64,000 bases of DNA from a virus, in IMG/VR virus record IMGVR_UViG_3300023274_000001, positions 1-64,000 of that record; one strand, 5' to 3'. Each line of letters starts with the position of its first letter. The stretch's first letter is position 1. Of this stretch, positions 13,018 to 21,469 are shown one piece after another. Made by a program: the position numbers and the translations under genes. The notes under the pieces were generated by a model. That model was given only the letters and a program-made list of their open reading frames with translations. It was not told the DNA's origin and did no database searches.

Positions 13018-14660
13018 AGACCCTGCGTCCCTACCAGGAGGAGACGCGGCGCATCCTGGCCGGAGGCGGCATCAACGCTTCCGGCCTCGGTGCCGGTAAG
13101 ACCGTCACCAGCGTCGAGGCGGTGCGTCTGCTCAAGCTCGGCCGGATGCCGCGCGTTCTCGTGGTGGCCCCGATCAACACTCTCGGCCAGTGGCAGCGAA
13201 CCTTCGAGGAGCAGTTCCCGTCGCTCGCCGAGAAGGGCCTCACCCGGCTTCTCGGAACGCACCGCAAGGACACCGAGAACTGGTCCGCGCTGACGTCCCG
13301 CACGAAGCCGCCCGGCGTCTTCATCATCGGTTGGAACGCCATGCACGGCGGCATTCCGGAGGACATCAGGCGCCGGGCGTCCAACGGCCGCAACGCTCTC
13401 GCCAAGGAGCCGAAGGCCACTAAGGCGGCGGCCCTGAAGGCGATGAAGGAGGGCACCGTCCCGCCGTGGACCCGGACCGGCACCTGGGATCTGGTCATCC
13501 TCGACGAGTCCCACCGGATGGTGAACCGGCACGGCGTCCCGCGCCACGTCCTGAAGTGCATCAAGGCGGACCGCTGGCTTCTCCTGTCGGCGACGCCTGG
13601 AGGAAACAAGCCGGAGGGCCTGTGGACTCCGCTGAACCTTGTCTGGCCCGACCGGTACCCAGCGTTCCACGACTGGGCTCGCACCCACTTCCACATGGAC
13701 GACAAGAGCTACTACAAGGCGGGCAAGAAGGTCGAGGTGGAGGTCCCCGGGGACGAGCTGATTCCTGGCGGCGTCTGGCGTGACATCCCGGCCGTGGTCC
13801 GGTACCGCACGGAGGAGGTCGTCGACCAGCTTCCGCCGGTCATCGAGCGGGAGATCCTTGTGCCGCTCGGCGCGGAGCAGCTTGAGCAGTACCGCGACTT
13901 CGAGGCGCAGTCCCTGGCGTGGCTGGCCGATCAGCCGGTCGCCGCACCACTTCCCGTGGAGCAGCGCACCCGGCTCCGGCAGGCGGCCCTGGGAACGCTG
14001 CGGGCCGATGAGGTGACCACCCGTAAGAAGAGCTGGGTCACCCCGCAGAAGCACTTCGATCTGCGGATGGACGCCAGGGTGTACGACCTCAAGATGCTGG
14101 AGGAGAAGACCGACGAGGACACCGGCCAGACGAAGATTCACGTGTCCTACGCGGTCGACAAGCTGGAGGTCTCCTACGAGGAGGACGCTCCGCAGCCCAA
14201 GCTGACGGCACTGATCGATCTTCTGGCCGACCTGCCGCCGGAGGAACCCCTGCTGGTGTGGACGCATTCGGCGCGCTGGGCCCGGATGGCGGAGAAGGCG
14301 CTCGGTTCGCAGTCCGTGGCATGGACGATGAAGACCACGACGGCGAAGCGGAAACAGATCGAATCCGGATTCGGAACTCAGTGGCGGGTCCTGATTGCGC
14401 AGCTCCAGTCCCTCTCGGAGGGGGTCGACTGGCTGAAGGACGTCTGCCGGTGCGAGGCGATCGTCTCGTACACCGAGGACAACGTGATGAACGAACAGGC
14501 GGAAGGACGCCTGCACCGGCCCGGCCAGACCTCGCCGGTTCAGCGGTGGCGGTTCACCAGCGTCGGCACGATCGACGACGAGGTCTACCTGAACAACCTG
14601 GGCAAGCGCTCCCGGATGGGCTCGCTGTACCGGGACGACACGGAAAAGGGGAATGCGTGA
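13014..14660 (+). CDS. SNF2-type superfamily 2 helicase/ATPase
   Basis: 548 aa. Motif I GLGAGKT (24-30), motif Ia VVAPINTLGQW, motif II DESH (about 164), motif III SATPGG (about 193), and motif VI NEQAEGRLHRPGQ (about 492-504), the SNF2 signature. A phage helicase of this type could act in replication, recombination or DNA remodelling. A roughly 110-residue insert between the two RecA lobes is typical for the family. Confidence 0.88.
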   Translation: MKTLRPYQEETRRILAGGGINASGLGAGKTVTSVEAVRLLKLGRMPRVLVVAPINTLGQWQRTFEEQFPSLAEKGLTRLLGTHRKDTENWSALTSRTKPPGVFIIGWNAMHGGIPEDIRRRASNGRNALAKEPKATKAAALKAMKEGTVPPWTRTGTWDLVILDESHRMVNRHGVPRHVLKCIKADRWLLLSATPGGNKPEGLWTPLNLVWPDRYPAFHDWARTHFHMDDKSYYKAGKKVEVEVPGDELIPGGVWRDIPAVVRYRTEEVVDQLPPVIEREILVPLGAEQLEQYRDFEAQSLAWLADQPVAAPLPVEQRTRLRQAALGTLRADEVTTRKKSWVTPQKHFDLRMDARVYDLKMLEEKTDEDTGQTKIHVSYAVDKLEVSYEEDAPQPKLTALIDLLADLPPEEPLLVWTHSARWARMAEKALGSQSVAWTMKTTTAKRKQIESGFGTQWRVLIAQLQSLSEGVDWLKDVCRCEAIVSYTEDNVMNEQAEGRLHRPGQTSPVQRWRFTSVGTIDDEVYLNNLGKRSRMGSLYRDDTEKGNA

Positions 14661-15202
14661 TGCGCACCTGGGAGGCCGACGTCATCGCGGCCAAGGCGCA
14701 CAAGGACCAGTTCGACAAGAACGGAGTGCCGTACATCGAGCACGCGCGAGCGGTTTCCGCCGGTCTCGCGTCGTTCTCCGAGCCGGTTCGCGTGGCCGGA
14801 CTGCTGCACGACGTCGTCGAGGACACCGACGAAACCCTGGAGTCGCTGCGGTCGGCAGGCGTCACCGAGATTTCCCTGGAGATCATCGACGCGGTCACGA
14901 AGGTGCCGGGTTCGACGAAGCGCGAGCAGATCGAGCGGGTCATCCAGGGCGGCTACGCGGCCATGCTGGTGAAGACGAGCGACAACGCCCACAACTCCCT
15001 GCCTGACCGCCTCAAGCACCTGGACGGGGCCACCAGGGACCGCCTGGAGCGCAAGTACAAGGAGGCCCGGAGCATGATGTGGCCGCACCTGCGCCCCGCC
15101 GACATCTACGAGATCCTGAGAATCGTGAACCCCTCCCTCACGCCCGAACTGAGGGAGCACGAGGCGGGCCGGAACGAGGGGGTGCGATGGACGGACGCGT
15201 AA
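14660..15202 (+). CDS. HD-domain (p)ppGpp-hydrolase-like protein
   Basis: 180 aa; ATG overlaps the helicase stop (TGATG). HD residues: His28 (YIEHA), HD 50-51 and ED 54-55 (GLLHDVVEDTDET), and Asp108-Asn109 (KTSDNAHN). This matches SpoT/MESH1-type alarmone hydrolases, which remove the 3' pyrophosphate of (p)ppGpp using Mn2+. No synthetase domain is present. A phage copy could lower host alarmone during infection, but that is inference. Confidence 0.75.
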   Translation: MRTWEADVIAAKAHKDQFDKNGVPYIEHARAVSAGLASFSEPVRVAGLLHDVVEDTDETLESLRSAGVTEISLEIIDAVTKVPGSTKREQIERVIQGGYAAMLVKTSDNAHNSLPDRLKHLDGATRDRLERKYKEARSMMWPHLRPADIYEILRIVNPSLTPELREHEAGRNEGVRWTDA

Positions 15203-15495
15203 AGCGGCCCGACCTGGACAACCGTGAGATCGCACTGGCCTGGATCGAGGGCCTTTCCCATCTCGACCTGTCGATCCGGTTCGACTGTTCGCCGCAGACC
15301 ATCAGCACGCGCCTGATGAAGGCCCGGCAGGAGTTTCCGGATCTGCCCTGGGATGAGCGGCAGGCCATCCCAGGGAGCACGGCGTCCGGCGGATCCGGAG
15401 TGAAGGGCTACCTGCGCATGAACGACGGCAAGCCCGGCGAATCCGCCCTCCCTCGGGGGTCGATCGTGAACGGTGGCGCCCTGCGCAGGCGATGA
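15187..15495 (+). CDS. helix-turn-helix protein
   Basis: 102 aa. Residues 10-50 (DNREIALAWIEGLSHLDLS, then FDCSPQTISTRLMKARQEF) fit a sigma-like or homeodomain-like HTH. The tail is Gly/Ser rich and probably disordered. Overlaps the HD gene by 16 nt. Likely a small regulator. Confidence 0.65.
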   Translation: MDGRVKRPDLDNREIALAWIEGLSHLDLSIRFDCSPQTISTRLMKARQEFPDLPWDERQAIPGSTASGGSGVKGYLRMNDGKPGESALPRGSIVNGGALRRR

Positions 15496-15500
15496 ACTCA

Positions 15501-15532
15501 GAAGGGCCCGGCCTCCCCCGGCCGGGCCCTTC
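15501..15532. terminator. bidirectional terminator between convergent operons
   Basis: Perfect 13-bp stem (15501-15513 / 15520-15532) between the plus-strand operon end (15495) and the minus-strand lysis cassette end (15534). Confidence 0.8.
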
Positions 15533-15533
15533 G

Positions 15534-15908
15534 TCAGGTTCCGTTGCGGTTGTACTCGACAATCCTCTCCGGAGGCGCCGGAGGTTCGATGCCGTGTGAG
15601 CGCATCTGCCCGGTCAGCTCCGAGACATACCAGGAGAATGCCCTGACCAGAGAAGTGAGGCTGTCGATGCGGTTCTCATGCCGGTCCAGCTTCCTCTCCA
15701 GTCCGTCACGGATCTCCCGGAAGGTTGCCAGATCCTGCTGTCGCTGGGCCGGTTCAGCGTTGGCCACGGCGGTCGCCCGCTGGGCTTCGGCGGTCATCTT
15801 GGCAGCCGCCTTGGTTGCGCGGGCGGCAAAAAGGCCCGAACCGAGAAGCGCGAGCGCCCCCAGAACGGCCCCGACGACGGGCAGAACAGCCCCCCAGTCT
15901 TCGCTCAT
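15534..15908 (-). CDS. membrane protein with coiled coil, lysis cassette
   Basis: 124 aa; start at 15908. One transmembrane helix near the N-terminus (LPVVGAVLGALALLGSGLF) followed by a coiled coil (LATFREIRDGLERKLDRHE...). This plan is common for holin-partner or spanin-like accessory proteins of actinophages. Last gene of the minus-strand cassette; it overlaps the upstream gene by 4 nt. Confidence 0.7.
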   Translation of the reverse strand: MSEDWGAVLPVVGAVLGALALLGSGLFAARATKAAAKMTAEAQRATAVANAEPAQRQQDLATFREIRDGLERKLDRHENRIDSLTSLVRAFSWYVSELTGQMRSHGIEPPAPPERIVEYNRNGT

Positions 15909-16339
15909 CTTCGCTCCTTCTGGAGGGTCTGGCGGGGCACGGAGTACTCGGGTACTGACGCGGCCCACAGAATGATGCCGACATGGCTTATCGCGTACCA
16001 CGCGGCGAGGGCGAACCCCCTGGGATAGTCGCCGGAGACCGCACTCCAGAGGAACGTGGAACCCCACACCAGGGGAGGGATCAGCGCGGTGAAGAAACCG
16101 AGCCAATCCCTCCCGATGCGGAGCCACGCGCACCCGAAGGTGATGGATCCGCAGATGATCCAGACCGACGACCAGCACTGAACGCCGCCATGCCTGTTGA
16201 GGAGTCCCAAGCCAACCGGGCTCGGGCCCGGATCGAGGGCGTACCCCAGGCCGAAGCAGATCTTGCCCAGCCCCAGGAGTACGAGTGCGGTGCCACGGCG
16301 ACCCAGCCTCTTGTACAGCCGCCGGATCGCCGTGGCCAT
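15905..16339 (-). CDS. polytopic membrane protein, lysis cassette
   Basis: 144 aa, about four hydrophobic segments (ALVLLGLGKICFGLGYAL; WSSVWIICGSITFGCAWL; LGFFTALIPPLVWGSTFLW; FALAAWYAISHVGIILWA). A basic N-terminus faces the cytoplasm. Position next to the holin-like gene suggests a lysis role or a second holin, unproven. Confidence 0.7.
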   Translation of the reverse strand: MATAIRRLYKRLGRRGTALVLLGLGKICFGLGYALDPGPSPVGLGLLNRHGGVQCWSSVWIICGSITFGCAWLRIGRDWLGFFTALIPPLVWGSTFLWSAVSGDYPRGFALAAWYAISHVGIILWAASVPEYSVPRQTLQKERR

Positions 16340-16716
16340 CAGGCCGCCCGGCTGAAGGCTGCGGGCGCCTTCTGCTCGATCGGTACGGAGACGACGGGCG
16401 CCGTGACCTTCTCACGGAGCCACAGCGCGACCGCGCTCTCGACGATCAGCATCCACAGGGCCTGCTGCTCGGCACTCATCTCCAGCCCGAAGGCGAGGAA
16501 CAGGGCCAGTCCGCCCTGTGCCAGGTTGATCACGGCCGCACCGACGGCGCCCGTCTTCAGGACGACCGCCTCGACGAGCGCGACCACCAGGCTGAGGAAA
16601 GCCATGATGGCGCCCTGCATCTCGTCGGATACGTCCAGGCCGTACGCCGACGCCAGCTTCAGCGCGACGGCGATGAAGGCCAGGATGTACACCGGCTCTC
16701 TGCCGAAGATCTTCAT
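16339..16716 (-). CDS. putative holin
   Basis: 125 aa from ATG 16716 (GAAAGGTGG site). An upstream in-frame GTG at 16737 overlaps the endolysin stop and is an alternative. Three to four hydrophobic helices (YILAFIAVALKLASA; MAFLSLVVALVEAVVL; LAQGGLALFLAFGL; ALWMLIVESAVALWL) and a charged C-terminus. Directly after the endolysin, as holins usually are. Holins form membrane holes that release or activate the endolysin. Confidence 0.72.
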   Translation of the reverse strand: MKIFGREPVYILAFIAVALKLASAYGLDVSDEMQGAIMAFLSLVVALVEAVVLKTGAVGAAVINLAQGGLALFLAFGLEMSAEQQALWMLIVESAVALWLREKVTAPVVSVPIEQKAPAAFSRAA

Positions 16717-16733
16717 TGGGCCACCTTTCGTGG

Positions 16734-17834
16734 TCACGCGACGACGGTGAAACCGTGCTTCTCGCCGAGCCTAGTGAGACTGTCGTTCCCGGGTATGCCG
16801 TCTGCTGCACCACCCGGAGCCGTACTGGCGCCCGGATACAGCTTGAGCTGCCACTTGCGGTACGCCTCGACGGTCGTCGTGCCGAAGTGCCCGTCCAGGT
16901 AGGTCTTCGCCAGCAGCCCCTCGTCGACCAGGGCGGCCTCGACCGTCTTCGTTCCGGCGTACGTGACCGGCTGTCCCGACGCCTTGGGGTCGGACTTGGC
17001 AGCCGCGATGAGCTGCGACAGGTCCACCTTCGGCTTCTGCGGCTTCGGCAGACCGGATCCCTTGGGGATCGTCAGCTCCTGACCGGGGAAGATCTCGTTC
17101 TTGTTCTTGATCTTGTCCTTGTTGGCCGCGTACAGGGCGTCGACCGTCACGCCCAGAGCCTTCGCGATCCCGCTCAGCGTGTCACCGGGCTTCACGGTGT
17201 ACGTGGTGCCGGTGGACGGCGGCGGGGTCGGCTTGTTGGGATCGGTCCCCAGGCGCGAGCGCACGCGCGCACGCATGGAGTCCATGGTGAATCCCAGCGG
17301 GTCCACCTTGCCGGGCTGCCACTCCTTGTGGCCGATGACCGAGAGCGAGCCCCAGTCGTGGTACCGGCAGATCGCGGCGGAGACCCGCTCGATGGCTTCG
17401 AGCTGGGCTGCGGGCCAGGGGTCCTTACCGTTGCCCAGGTTCTCGCACTCGAAGCCGTAGAAGGCCCTGTTGCCGTCCACGGTGGCCTCGTTGTCGGCGG
17501 GCGCCGAGCGCTCGTCGATGACCGCCTGGAGCACGTCCGGGTCGCCGAGGCCCGCGTGGTTGGCACGGCCGTAGCCAACCAGGTAGACCTTGCCACTCTT
17601 GGCGATCATGCCGTGACAGAGCGGACCGGGCAGGCCGGAGTAGCCGTTGTTCACGATATTGACGGTGTTCTGGGTACCGCTGGTGACGGTGTGATGGATC
17701 ATCACACCGTGCACGGCGCCCCACGGTCCCTTGCTGTTGCGGTTGTGCGTCTCCCAGTTGCCGACCTCGACAACCTCGACACCTTCCGCCTTCAGAGCGG
17801 CCAGAAATCTGGCTGCGCTCATCGGTGTAGACAC
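16734..17834 (-). CDS. endolysin: N-acetylmuramoyl-L-alanine amidase with LysM
   Basis: 366 aa from GTG 17834 (GGAGGGAGG site). N-terminal amidase_2/PGRP-type domain with His pair VMIHHTV (47-48), the ECENLG strand and GHKEWQPGKVDP late ligand. A Pro/Thr linker, LysM about 209-252 (TYTVKPGDTLSGIAKALG), then a C-terminal peptidoglycan-binding-like domain ending near residue 366. It cuts the bond between MurNAc and L-Ala in the host wall. No signal peptide, so release needs the holin. Confidence 0.9.
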   Translation of the reverse strand: MSTPMSAARFLAALKAEGVEVVEVGNWETHNRNSKGPWGAVHGVMIHHTVTSGTQNTVNIVNNGYSGLPGPLCHGMIAKSGKVYLVGYGRANHAGLGDPDVLQAVIDERSAPADNEATVDGNRAFYGFECENLGNGKDPWPAAQLEAIERVSAAICRYHDWGSLSVIGHKEWQPGKVDPLGFTMDSMRARVRSRLGTDPNKPTPPPSTGTTYTVKPGDTLSGIAKALGVTVDALYAANKDKIKNKNEIFPGQELTIPKGSGLPKPQKPKVDLSQLIAAAKSDPKASGQPVTYAGTKTVEAALVDEGLLAKTYLDGHFGTTTVEAYRKWQLKLYPGASTAPGGAADGIPGNDSLTRLGEKHGFTVVA

Positions 17835-17942
17835 GGGTTCCTCCCTCCGTGTGATGGTCATAGCTTCGCACGAATCTACGAAGAAGCGACTCGACAACTT
17901 CCCACTTTCCTGCAATACTGTTTCTAGGAAAGGGGATTGACC

Positions 17943-18620
17943 GTGAACAAGAAGACCGTGAAGATCGCATCCGGGGCCGCTGGCATCATCCTGGCCATCT
18001 CCGCATGTGGTACCGACACCTACGACTACGAGGTTTCCGGCCTCGTGCAGGGACAGCAGGTCGACTACGACTGCCCCGGCGAGGACATCGCGATGGACGC
18101 GGTGGCCTTCGTCTCCGGTGGCAACAAGGGCGGCAGCAAGGGAAGCAAGACCTCCTCCGGAAACTCGTCCAGCTCGGAGTCCGACGGCGACGCCTCCAGC
18201 AGCAGCGACAGCAAGACGCAGAAGCAGGGCAAGGCGGTCTCCGGCACCACGACCTCCAAGGCGCCGTCCAAGACGCCGTCCAAGGCTGCTTCGACCCCCG
18301 CCTCAAAGACGCCGTCGACCGGATCCGGAACGACGCAGCGCAGCGCCAGCCCGTCGGTCACGCCGACCGTCAAGAACAAGGGCGTCGAGCTGAAGAAGAA
18401 GCCGGAAAAGCCGGAGAGGCTGAAGGGCAAGAAGATCCCCAAGCTGAAGTACCAGTTCAAGCCGAAGGGGTGCGAGACGGAGTACGAGATCTTCGTCCTC
18501 GCCGACGACGGCTACCTGTACGAGCAGGACGTCCGCAAGGTCGACTACGACAACTGCGTGGCGGCCAAGGTCCCGGCCGGGAAGAAGAACAAGCTCTTCC
18601 CGCTCTGCACCAAGGGCTGA
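17943..18620 (+). CDS. Ser/Lys-rich lipoprotein
   Basis: 225 aa; GTG 17943 with AGGAAAGGGG site (TTG at 17937 is a poor alternative). Signal peptide with lipobox LAISAC, so acylation at Cys21 is expected. Residues 55-150 are a low-complexity Ser/Thr/Lys spacer. The C-terminal 60 residues hold a basic domain with Cys pairs (KGCETEYEIF; YDNCVAAK; FPLC). A surface lipoprotein could act in superinfection exclusion; inference only. Confidence 0.75.
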   Translation: MNKKTVKIASGAAGIILAISACGTDTYDYEVSGLVQGQQVDYDCPGEDIAMDAVAFVSGGNKGGSKGSKTSSGNSSSSESDGDASSSSDSKTQKQGKAVSGTTTSKAPSKTPSKAASTPASKTPSTGSGTTQRSASPSVTPTVKNKGVELKKKPEKPERLKGKKIPKLKYQFKPKGCETEYEIFVLADDGYLYEQDVRKVDYDNCVAAKVPAGKKNKLFPLCTKG

Positions 18621-18712
18621 TGTCGTACGCGATCGAGTGGGTGGCCACCCTGGCTGGTTCCGGGGTGGCCGCTCGCGTGTTCCTGTTTCTGAAGGAGAGG
18701 GGAAGGCGTTGA
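18620..18712 (+). CDS. 30-aa membrane micropeptide
   Basis: ATG in TGATG overlap with the lipoprotein stop. One hydrophobic segment (AIEWVATLAGSGVAARVFLF) and a basic end. It is joined by overlap to the next gene too, so it is at least translated in transit. Low information content keeps this tentative. Confidence 0.45.
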   Translation: MSYAIEWVATLAGSGVAARVFLFLKERGRR

Positions 18713-19122
18713 GCTACACCGGATCGGTGAGCGGAGTATTCACGATCGACCCGCCGCTCCAGTGGTCGGAGATCAAGAGCAGCGGGTTCTACCTGGACAA
18801 CAAGCCCGACTCCCGAGACGACCCGGGCGTGGTCCTCGCGGTCGAGCGCTCCGAGGAAGAGACCGAAACCGGCATCTCCACCATCTTCACGTCGAGTGCG
18901 GCCATCCCGTGGAGGGAGTCCTTCGACTGTCGCGACCTGGAGAAGGACGTGAAGAGGCTGGTCGCCGAGATGGCCGAGATCGACAGAACCGTTCAAGGCG
19001 TGATGGTGGTCGACGGAGAGTGGGCCGGAGACATCTGGCGCGTCGTCGCCGACAAGGACGGAGTGCGCAAGGAGAACGCGCGCTTCGTGTGGCCCGACGG
19101 AACCGAGGTCCAGTTCAAGTGA
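18709..19122 (+). CDS. hypothetical protein (SYTG-start family)
   Basis: 137 aa from TTG 18709, which overlaps the preceding stop and has GGAGAGGGGAAGG upstream. The SYTGSVSGVFTIDPPLQW start is like a family of small actinobacterial/phage proteins of unknown function. Helical middle (DLEKDVKRLVAEMAEID), beta ends. Terminator follows at 19132. Confidence 0.65.
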   Translation: MSYTGSVSGVFTIDPPLQWSEIKSSGFYLDNKPDSRDDPGVVLAVERSEEETETGISTIFTSSAAIPWRESFDCRDLEKDVKRLVAEMAEIDRTVQGVMVVDGEWAGDIWRVVADKDGVRKENARFVWPDGTEVQFK

Positions 19123-19131
19123 GACCGCCTG

Positions 19132-19160
19132 GAGGGGCACGGCGTGATGCCGTGCCCCTC
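19132..19160 (+). terminator. hairpin terminator
   Basis: Perfect 12-bp stem (19132-19143 / 19149-19160) with a GTGAT loop, followed by TTC. Confidence 0.75.
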
Positions 19161-19180
19161 TTCGGCATGAGGGGAGAACG

Positions 19181-19465
19181 ATGAGAAACGACATGAGGGC
19201 GATACTGCGGACCGAGGTGTCAGAGTCCGTCAGGGCTCTTCTGGAGAAGCGGCGAAAAGACGTACTCTCCATGCTCGCTTCCTGCGGGGTGGACCCGGTG
19301 GACATTCCGAGGTGGCCGGAGATCTGGAGAGACGAAGAGGGGATCCATATCGACCGGTACATGCGGACCGAGGACGGCCGACTCCGTCGAGACGACTTCG
19401 GGTTCATGGTCGAGGAGTCCGTCATCCAGCCCACGGTGATCCCCGACTGGATCGCGTACGGCTGA
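19181..19465 (+). CDS. hypothetical protein
   Basis: 94 aa, ATG with GAGGGGAG site. Helical first half rich in Arg/Glu (VSESVRALLEKRRKDVLSML), then a Trp-rich segment (DIPRWPEIWRDEEGIHI). No family recognised. Ends 5 nt before a terminator. Confidence 0.68.
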   Translation: MRNDMRAILRTEVSESVRALLEKRRKDVLSMLASCGVDPVDIPRWPEIWRDEEGIHIDRYMRTEDGRLRRDDFGFMVEESVIQPTVIPDWIAYG

Positions 19466-19469
19466 ACGG

Positions 19470-19495
19470 AGGCCCGTCGGGAGACCGGCGGGCCT
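19470..19495 (+). terminator. hairpin terminator
   Basis: 11-bp stem (19470-19480 / 19485-19495) with one G-T pair and GAGA loop, followed by TTCG. Confidence 0.75.
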
Positions 19496-19857
19496 TTCGT
19501 GTGCCATCTGCCTACCGTTCGGTAACTTTCCTTCACCCCGAACCCGAAGAGAAGCTACCGAGAAGTAACAAGAATCAGGTCGGAAGGCGCCCGAATCTCG
19601 GAAGAGAAGCTACCGAAGGGTAATGGACACAACGGGTGAATCGCTCGATTCGGACCGTCCAGATTGACCGTTTATGTCCTGCTGTAGCGTGTCGGGGATC
19701 CATAAAAAGTGGTCCGGTATGCCCGATTCGCAGGAGTTCATGATGATTCGCAGTGACCAAGAATCGCCACGAATCAGGACAAGCCTCCTCATGAAGTGGC
19801 CTACCCGAGAAGTAGGCCATCGGGTAGGATCGGCCTAGGCCGTTCGATAGGAGGCAC
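19496..19857. promoter_or_regulatory. 362-nt non-coding control region with repeated TACC..GGTA sites
   Basis: No credible ORF. Holds at least four related dyads: CTACCG-TT-CGGTAAC near 19511, GCTACCGAGAAGTAAC near 19554, GCTACCGAAGGGTAAT near 19608, and TGGCCTAC/GTAGGCCA (19797-19804 / 19812-19819). The 16-mer GAAGAGAAGCTACCGA is a direct repeat. Many GATTC/GAATC words also occur. AT-richer than the neighbours. Could be a multi-site operator or an origin. Confidence 0.5.
19832..19841 (+). promoter_or_regulatory. GGCCTAGGCC operator
   Basis: Perfect 10-bp palindrome directly after TAGGAT (a -10-like hexamer, 19825-19830) and 17 nt before the start codon at 19858. Confidence 0.6.
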
Positions 19858-20325
19858 ATGAACGCCCAACCGCAGCTAACGGCAGAGACGTTGAATCTCA
19901 ACGTCCCGTATTTCGAGCTGATCGGAACAGGCTCACGAGACTGGGCGGACCGCAGTGCGGTCTGGACTCCGGTCACTCGCCTGCTGAAGCGGCACGGCCG
20001 TCTGCTCGTGCGCAACGGCAAGAACAAGCGCGGCGCCGACCGGTACCTCAGCGACTGGGCTGCGCGCTTCGACGACTCCCTGGTCCTGGAGGTCCCCTAC
20101 CTGCCCGACTGGGACGCCCATGGCAACTACGCGGGCAATCTCCGCAACCAGGACATGGTCAGCGCCGGAGCCCAGCTCGTCATGGCATGGGCGAACCCGT
20201 GCCGGAAGAACAGCCCCTGGTGTCCGCCCGGCGAACACCCCTCCCACGGAACGGCCGACTGCGTCGAGCGCGCCAGGAAAGCGGGCATCCCCGTCCTCTT
20301 CAGTCCCGAAGGAATGAGCTGGTAG
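19858..20325 (+). CDS. SLOG-family nucleotide-binding-like protein
   Basis: 155 aa. Starts with an ELIGTGSRDWAD strand-loop like the first motif of SLOG/YspA (DUF2493) proteins, then a helix and LLVRNGKNKRGADRYLSDWA, the typical second motif. SLOG folds bind nucleotide-derived ligands or act in phage-defence sensing; activity here unknown. Led by a GGCCTAGGCC operator and a GATAGGAGG ribosome site. Confidence 0.65.
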   Translation: MNAQPQLTAETLNLNVPYFELIGTGSRDWADRSAVWTPVTRLLKRHGRLLVRNGKNKRGADRYLSDWAARFDDSLVLEVPYLPDWDAHGNYAGNLRNQDMVSAGAQLVMAWANPCRKNSPWCPPGEHPSHGTADCVERARKAGIPVLFSPEGMSW

Positions 20326-20384
20326 TTCGCCAGGAATTCCATCGCGAACATCCAGAAGAATCTCGGAATCCAAGGAGAAGCACC

Positions 20385-20852
20385 ATGCAGAAGCTCACCA
20401 CCGTCGCCCTGTCCACCGCGCTCGCGGGAGGGATCATGCTGACCGTGGCGCCCAGTGCCAGTGCGGCCACTCCGATACGGACGAAGGCCCTGAGTACGGC
20501 CACCGCCCAGAAGGGGGACCCCTACAGGGACGGCGCCGCCGGTCCGAACGCCTACGACTGCTCGGGCCTGACGTACTACTCGTACAAGAAGAACGGCAAG
20601 ACGCTGCCGCGCACCGCCCAGGGCCAGTACAACAAGTCCTCGAAGATCTCGTGGAGCAAGCGCGCCAAGGGTGACCTGGTGTTCTTCGGCACCTCGTCCG
20701 GCAACATCAAGCACGTGGGCATCTACGTCGGCGGGGACAAGATCCTGAACGCCAACTCCGGTTCCTACCGGGGTTACAAGGTCGTCGTCGCCCCGATCTC
20801 CGAGTACAAGTACGGCGGCCGGAAGGTCTACATCGGCCGGGTGAACGGCTGA
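20385..20852 (+). CDS. secreted NlpC/P60 peptidase
   Basis: 155 aa; ATG with CAAGGAGAAG site. Signal peptide residues 1-28 (ends PSASAATP). Catalytic Cys59 in YDCSGLTYYSY, His110 in KHVGIYVGG, third polar residue probably Asn in LNANSG. NlpC/P60 enzymes cut peptidoglycan stem peptides (D-Glu-DAP bonds). Exported rather than carried in a tail, so it may remodel the host wall. A second NlpC/P60 gene is at 31278. Confidence 0.85.
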   Translation: MQKLTTVALSTALAGGIMLTVAPSASAATPIRTKALSTATAQKGDPYRDGAAGPNAYDCSGLTYYSYKKNGKTLPRTAQGQYNKSSKISWSKRAKGDLVFFGTSSGNIKHVGIYVGGDKILNANSGSYRGYKVVVAPISEYKYGGRKVYIGRVNG

Positions 20853-21070
20853 TGGCACAGTTCCTGGTCACGGTACGGCTCGCGAAGAACCCTGAGCACA
20901 ACCCGCGCGAGAAGAAGACCGGCCCGTGCCCGGTCAACGGCAAGCTCTGCACCGACGTGACGGGCGAGCATCACACCTTCCTGGTCGAGCTGGACGATGT
21001 GGACGACGCGGAGGCGGCACGCGAGATCTACGCGGGCCTCTACCGCGTGACCCGTATCGAGACGGTGTGA
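20852..21070 (+). CDS. small hypothetical protein
   Basis: 72 aa; TGATGG overlap with the peptidase. Beta-alpha-beta pattern (FLVTVRLAKNPEHNP; HTFLVELDDVDDAEAAREIYAG) with a Cys pair CPVNGKLC, possibly metal- or disulfide-linked. Unknown function. Confidence 0.65.
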   Translation: MAQFLVTVRLAKNPEHNPREKKTGPCPVNGKLCTDVTGEHHTFLVELDDVDDAEAAREIYAGLYRVTRIETV

Positions 21071-21133
21071 CGGTGGGGGTTCGCCTTGGATTCCAGGGCG
21101 AACCCCTGGAAGAACCATCGGAATGAGGAGAAT

Positions 21134-21469
21134 GTGGGAATCAAGTACGAGGCCGGAACCGACGTGTTCGAACCGGTCATGGACGAAATCCTCCTGGTCA
21201 AGGAGCAGATCGGCGCGGAGGCCGTCCAGCGCATCGCCTCCAAGCTGATCAAGGCCCTGACGGAGATGGGCTGGAACAACGCCGAGGGCACCGTGGGTGT
21301 GTACGACGAGGAACCGGCGATCGTCGCCGCCTTCGCGGAGCACGACATCCTGCTGTTCTGCGGCTCGGAGCACCCCGACGACGGCGAGCCCTGCGAGGGG
21401 CTGGCACGCGGCCACAAGGAGCCGCACAAGGACTACCTGGGACGCACCTGGACCGAGGAGGAGAAGTGA
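21134..21469 (+). CDS. hypothetical protein
   Basis: 111 aa from GTG 21134 with AATGAGGAG upstream. Helical first half (VMDEILLVKEQIGAEAVQR), then a short ILLFCGSEHPDDGEPCEG segment with two Cys and two His, suggesting a metal site. Unknown function. Confidence 0.65.
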   Translation: MGIKYEAGTDVFEPVMDEILLVKEQIGAEAVQRIASKLIKALTEMGWNNAEGTVGVYDEEPAIVAAFAEHDILLFCGSEHPDDGEPCEGLARGHKEPHKDYLGRTWTEEEK

